Positions 5,336-7,118 of a stretch of 7,118 nucleotides of DNA are shown one piece after another (the stretch's first letter is position 1; every line of letters starts with the position of its first letter). The stretch comes from Candidatus Pelagibacter sp. (GTDB lineage Bacteria > Pseudomonadota > Alphaproteobacteria > Pelagibacterales > Pelagibacteraceae), in NCBI GenBank assembly GCA_013204495.1, contig JABMNQ010000178.1:1-7118 (forward strand), given 5' to 3'. A model generated the notes under the pieces. That model saw only the letters and a program-made list of their open reading frames with translations, was not told the origin of the DNA and searched no databases. The position numbers were made by a program, and so were the translations under genes.

Positions 5336-6952
5336 ATGGGAAAAAAATTTAATTTTTGGTACATCAGCTCATTGTTAATATCAATAATGGTTGCTATACC
5401 TATTATTACTGTTCTTGGAAGTTTTTTTGAGTCTACGGGTGATTATTACACAATTTTAAAAAACACTTTTTTAACTGATTATATCTATAATTCTATATTT
5501 CTCTTATTGGGTGTATTATTTTTAACATTTATCATCGGTGTAGGATGTGCTTACGTCGTGTCATTTTATACTTTTCCTGGCGTTAATTTTTTTAAATGGT
5601 CTTTAATCTTATCATTTGCGGTACCTGGATATATTTACGCTTACTCATTAAATGCTTTTTTTGAAAATTACGGTACTGCTTTTACTATATTGAGCAATCT
5701 ATTTGGGGAAGGTAATTATAACGCTCATATACCAAAATTTGACGGAATTTTAGGTGCTATAATTGCTATTTCATTTTCTTTATTTGCGTATGTGTACGTA
5801 CTAACTAGGGCCTCATTTCATTACCAATCTCAAAATTTAATAGAACTTGGAAAAAATTTAGGTTTTTCCAAGAAAAAATCTTTTTTTAAAATAATACTTC
5901 CTTCTGCAAGACCAGCAATAGTCGCTGGATTATCATTAGTTGCAATGGAAACTTTATCAGACTTTGGTTCCGTGTCATTTTTTGGTGTCTCAACATTAAC
6001 TACGGGGATTTATAACGCCTGGATATCTTTTGATGATTTAACTTTAGCTAATAGACTTTCATCTTATTTGTTAATCTTTATTCTTGGGCTATTTATTTTG
6101 GAAAATATTTCTAGAAGAAAAGCACAATTTCATACATCATCAAAGGGTGGCTTTAAATCTAAATCATTAATTAAACTAAATGGTTATAAATCTTTTTTTG
6201 CTTTCACTTTTTGTTTAATTATTTTTTTAATTAGTTTTTTATTCCCTGTGTCACAAATGCTGTATTGGACAATTATTTTCCCTCAACACTTAGCAAATCT
6301 AAATGTGGGTAAGTTATTTTATAATACAATACTTTTAGTGTCTTTATCTAGTTGTTTATTAATCGCATTAGCTTTTATATCCAATTATGGAAACCGAGTT
6401 TCTAAAAGTAAATTTTTAAAAATATTAAATATATTTTCAATATCAGGATATGCAATTCCAGGAATTATATTGGCAGTGGCATTTATTACTTTTATTTCTT
6501 GGTTTGATAATCAAATTATTAATCACTTTGAAATTAAATCTATCAAACCCTTTTTTATTGGTTCTATTTTAGGTTTGGTTTTAGTTTATTTTATTAGATT
6601 TTATTCTCTAGCCAATAATGGGATTAAATCTGGCTATGAAAAAATTAATTATTCTATAGATGAGAGCGCTTATTTATTAGGATATTCGAAATTTAAAACA
6701 TTTAAGAATGTTCATATTCCCTATCTAAAAAATTCAATTTTACTTATTTCAATTTTATTAACTATTGAAATTATTAAGGAATTACCAATTACACTAATAT
6801 TAAGACCCTTTAATTTTGAAACATTTGCCACAAAGGCATACCTTTTTGCTTCACAAGATTTATTAGAAGCAGCAGCTGCACCATCATTACTACTTATAGT
6901 TATTGCAAGTTTTTTTATTTTAATTACATCTAGATATACTCTTAAAGAATAG
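5336..6952 (+). CDS. fbpB: Fe(3+) ABC transporter permease, fused two-domain (FbpB/SfuB-type)
   Basis: This inner-membrane permease forms the iron channel. At 538 residues it has the usual length of FbpB/HitB/SfuB proteins, in which two MetI-like permease domains are fused in one chain. About twelve hydrophobic helices are visible (roughly 10-30, 52-75, 88-108, 138-158, 190-212, 240-257, 286-308, 326-348, 366-388, 405-425, 466-488, 515-532). Each half has the cytoplasmic EAA loop that docks on the ATPase: LIELGKNLGFSKKKSFFKII (168-187) followed by LPSARPAIVAG, and DESAYLLGYSKFKTFKNVHI (442-461) followed by PYLKNS. KELPITLILRPFNFET (481-496) is a familiar C-terminal family segment. A polar, lysine-rich linker (about 258-285) joins the halves. 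It begins 59 bases after the binding protein gene and ends 4 bases before the ATPase gene, so the three form an operon. No strong Shine-Dalgarno is present. Confidence 0.95.
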   Translation: MGKKFNFWYISSLLISIMVAIPIITVLGSFFESTGDYYTILKNTFLTDYIYNSIFLLLGVLFLTFIIGVGCAYVVSFYTFPGVNFFKWSLILSFAVPGYIYAYSLNAFFENYGTAFTILSNLFGEGNYNAHIPKFDGILGAIIAISFSLFAYVYVLTRASFHYQSQNLIELGKNLGFSKKKSFFKIILPSARPAIVAGLSLVAMETLSDFGSVSFFGVSTLTTGIYNAWISFDDLTLANRLSSYLLIFILGLFILENISRRKAQFHTSSKGGFKSKSLIKLNGYKSFFAFTFCLIIFLISFLFPVSQMLYWTIIFPQHLANLNVGKLFYNTILLVSLSSCLLIALAFISNYGNRVSKSKFLKILNIFSISGYAIPGIILAVAFITFISWFDNQIINHFEIKSIKPFFIGSILGLVLVYFIRFYSLANNGIKSGYEKINYSIDESAYLLGYSKFKTFKNVHIPYLKNSILLISILLTIEIIKELPITLILRPFNFETFATKAYLFASQDLLEAAAAPSLLLIVIASFFILITSRYTLKE

Positions 6953-6956
6953 AAAT

Positions 6957-7118
6957 ATGAAAAAAAGTTTTTTTGAAATTGATAACGTAACATTCTCTGC
7001 AAGTTCACAAAGCAAAATTAATAATGTTTCGTTAAAAATTGAAAATCAGGGTGACATAGTTTGTTTATTGGGCCCTTCTGGGATTGGAAAAACCACTATA
7101 CTTAGAACTATTGCAGGT
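6957..7118 (+). CDS. fbpC: Fe(3+) ABC transporter ATP-binding protein, 5' part only
   Basis: Only the first 54 codons are in the window; the reading frame is open to the right edge. The protein starts MKKSFFEIDNVTFS, a typical first beta strand of an ABC ATPase, followed by INNVSLKIEN (21-30) and the Walker A nucleotide-binding loop GPSGIGKTT (39-47) within CLLGPSGIGKTTILRTIAG. The common residue at the fourth loop position in iron/polyamine ATPases is Cys (GPSGCGKTT); here it is Ile, which is tolerated. The Walker B, signature motif and any C-terminal regulatory domain lie outside. The ATG is four bases after the permease stop codon, so expression is coupled to it. By position it energises import by the permease; the family assignment (FbpC/SfuC) rests on context plus the Walker A region. 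Confidence 0.92.
   Translation, partial: MKKSFFEIDNVTFSASSQSKINNVSLKIENQGDIVCLLGPSGIGKTTILRTIAG

Noticed and set aside
6721..7008. 95-codon minus-strand open frame across the permease/ATPase junction
   Set aside because: It is antisense to the conserved permease C-terminus and the ATPase N-terminus, with no recognisable features.

Overview
The window is AT-rich and gene-dense, with gaps of 0 to 133 bases, single-copy metabolic genes and no mobile elements, RNA genes or CRISPR. Low GC, A/T-ending codons, very short spacers, alphaproteobacterial-type proteins and a DMSP/acrylate-type AcuI reductase all point to a streamlined marine alphaproteobacterium of the SAR11 (Pelagibacterales) type. That assignment is inferred from protein and composition style, not from a marker gene.

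Left part, minus strand (1-1524): hisI (phosphoribosyl-AMP cyclohydrolase), a DUF2237 cysteine-rich protein whose ATG directly follows the hisI stop codon, and a bile acid:Na+ symporter (BASS/SBF) family transporter that runs off the left edge. They read leftward as one likely transcription unit. Middle, plus strand (1602-4123): folE (GTP cyclohydrolase I), starting divergently from hisI; then, 21 bases downstream with a strong Shine-Dalgarno, acuI (acrylyl-CoA reductase family); then a LysR-type regulator whose ATG shares one base with the acuI stop codon. Right part, plus strand (4257-7118): an Fe(3+) ABC importer with FutA/FbpA-type binding protein, a fused 12-helix permease, and the first 54 codons of the ATPase, cut by the right edge.

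The clearest regulatory element is a 27-base near-perfect inverted repeat at 4201-4227, just upstream of the iron-binding protein gene. Its core is identical to the centre of the classical Fur box, so the importer is very probably iron-repressed. The binding protein keeps the His-Tyr and three further Tyr positions of FutA-type ferric-binding proteins at the spacing I know for that family.

No stretch longer than 300 bases lacks a gene. I see no convincing undescribed system here. The most useful leads are the acuI-lysR coupling, the hisI-DUF2237 fusion-like junction, the loss of one zinc-ligand cysteine in HisI, and the iron box.
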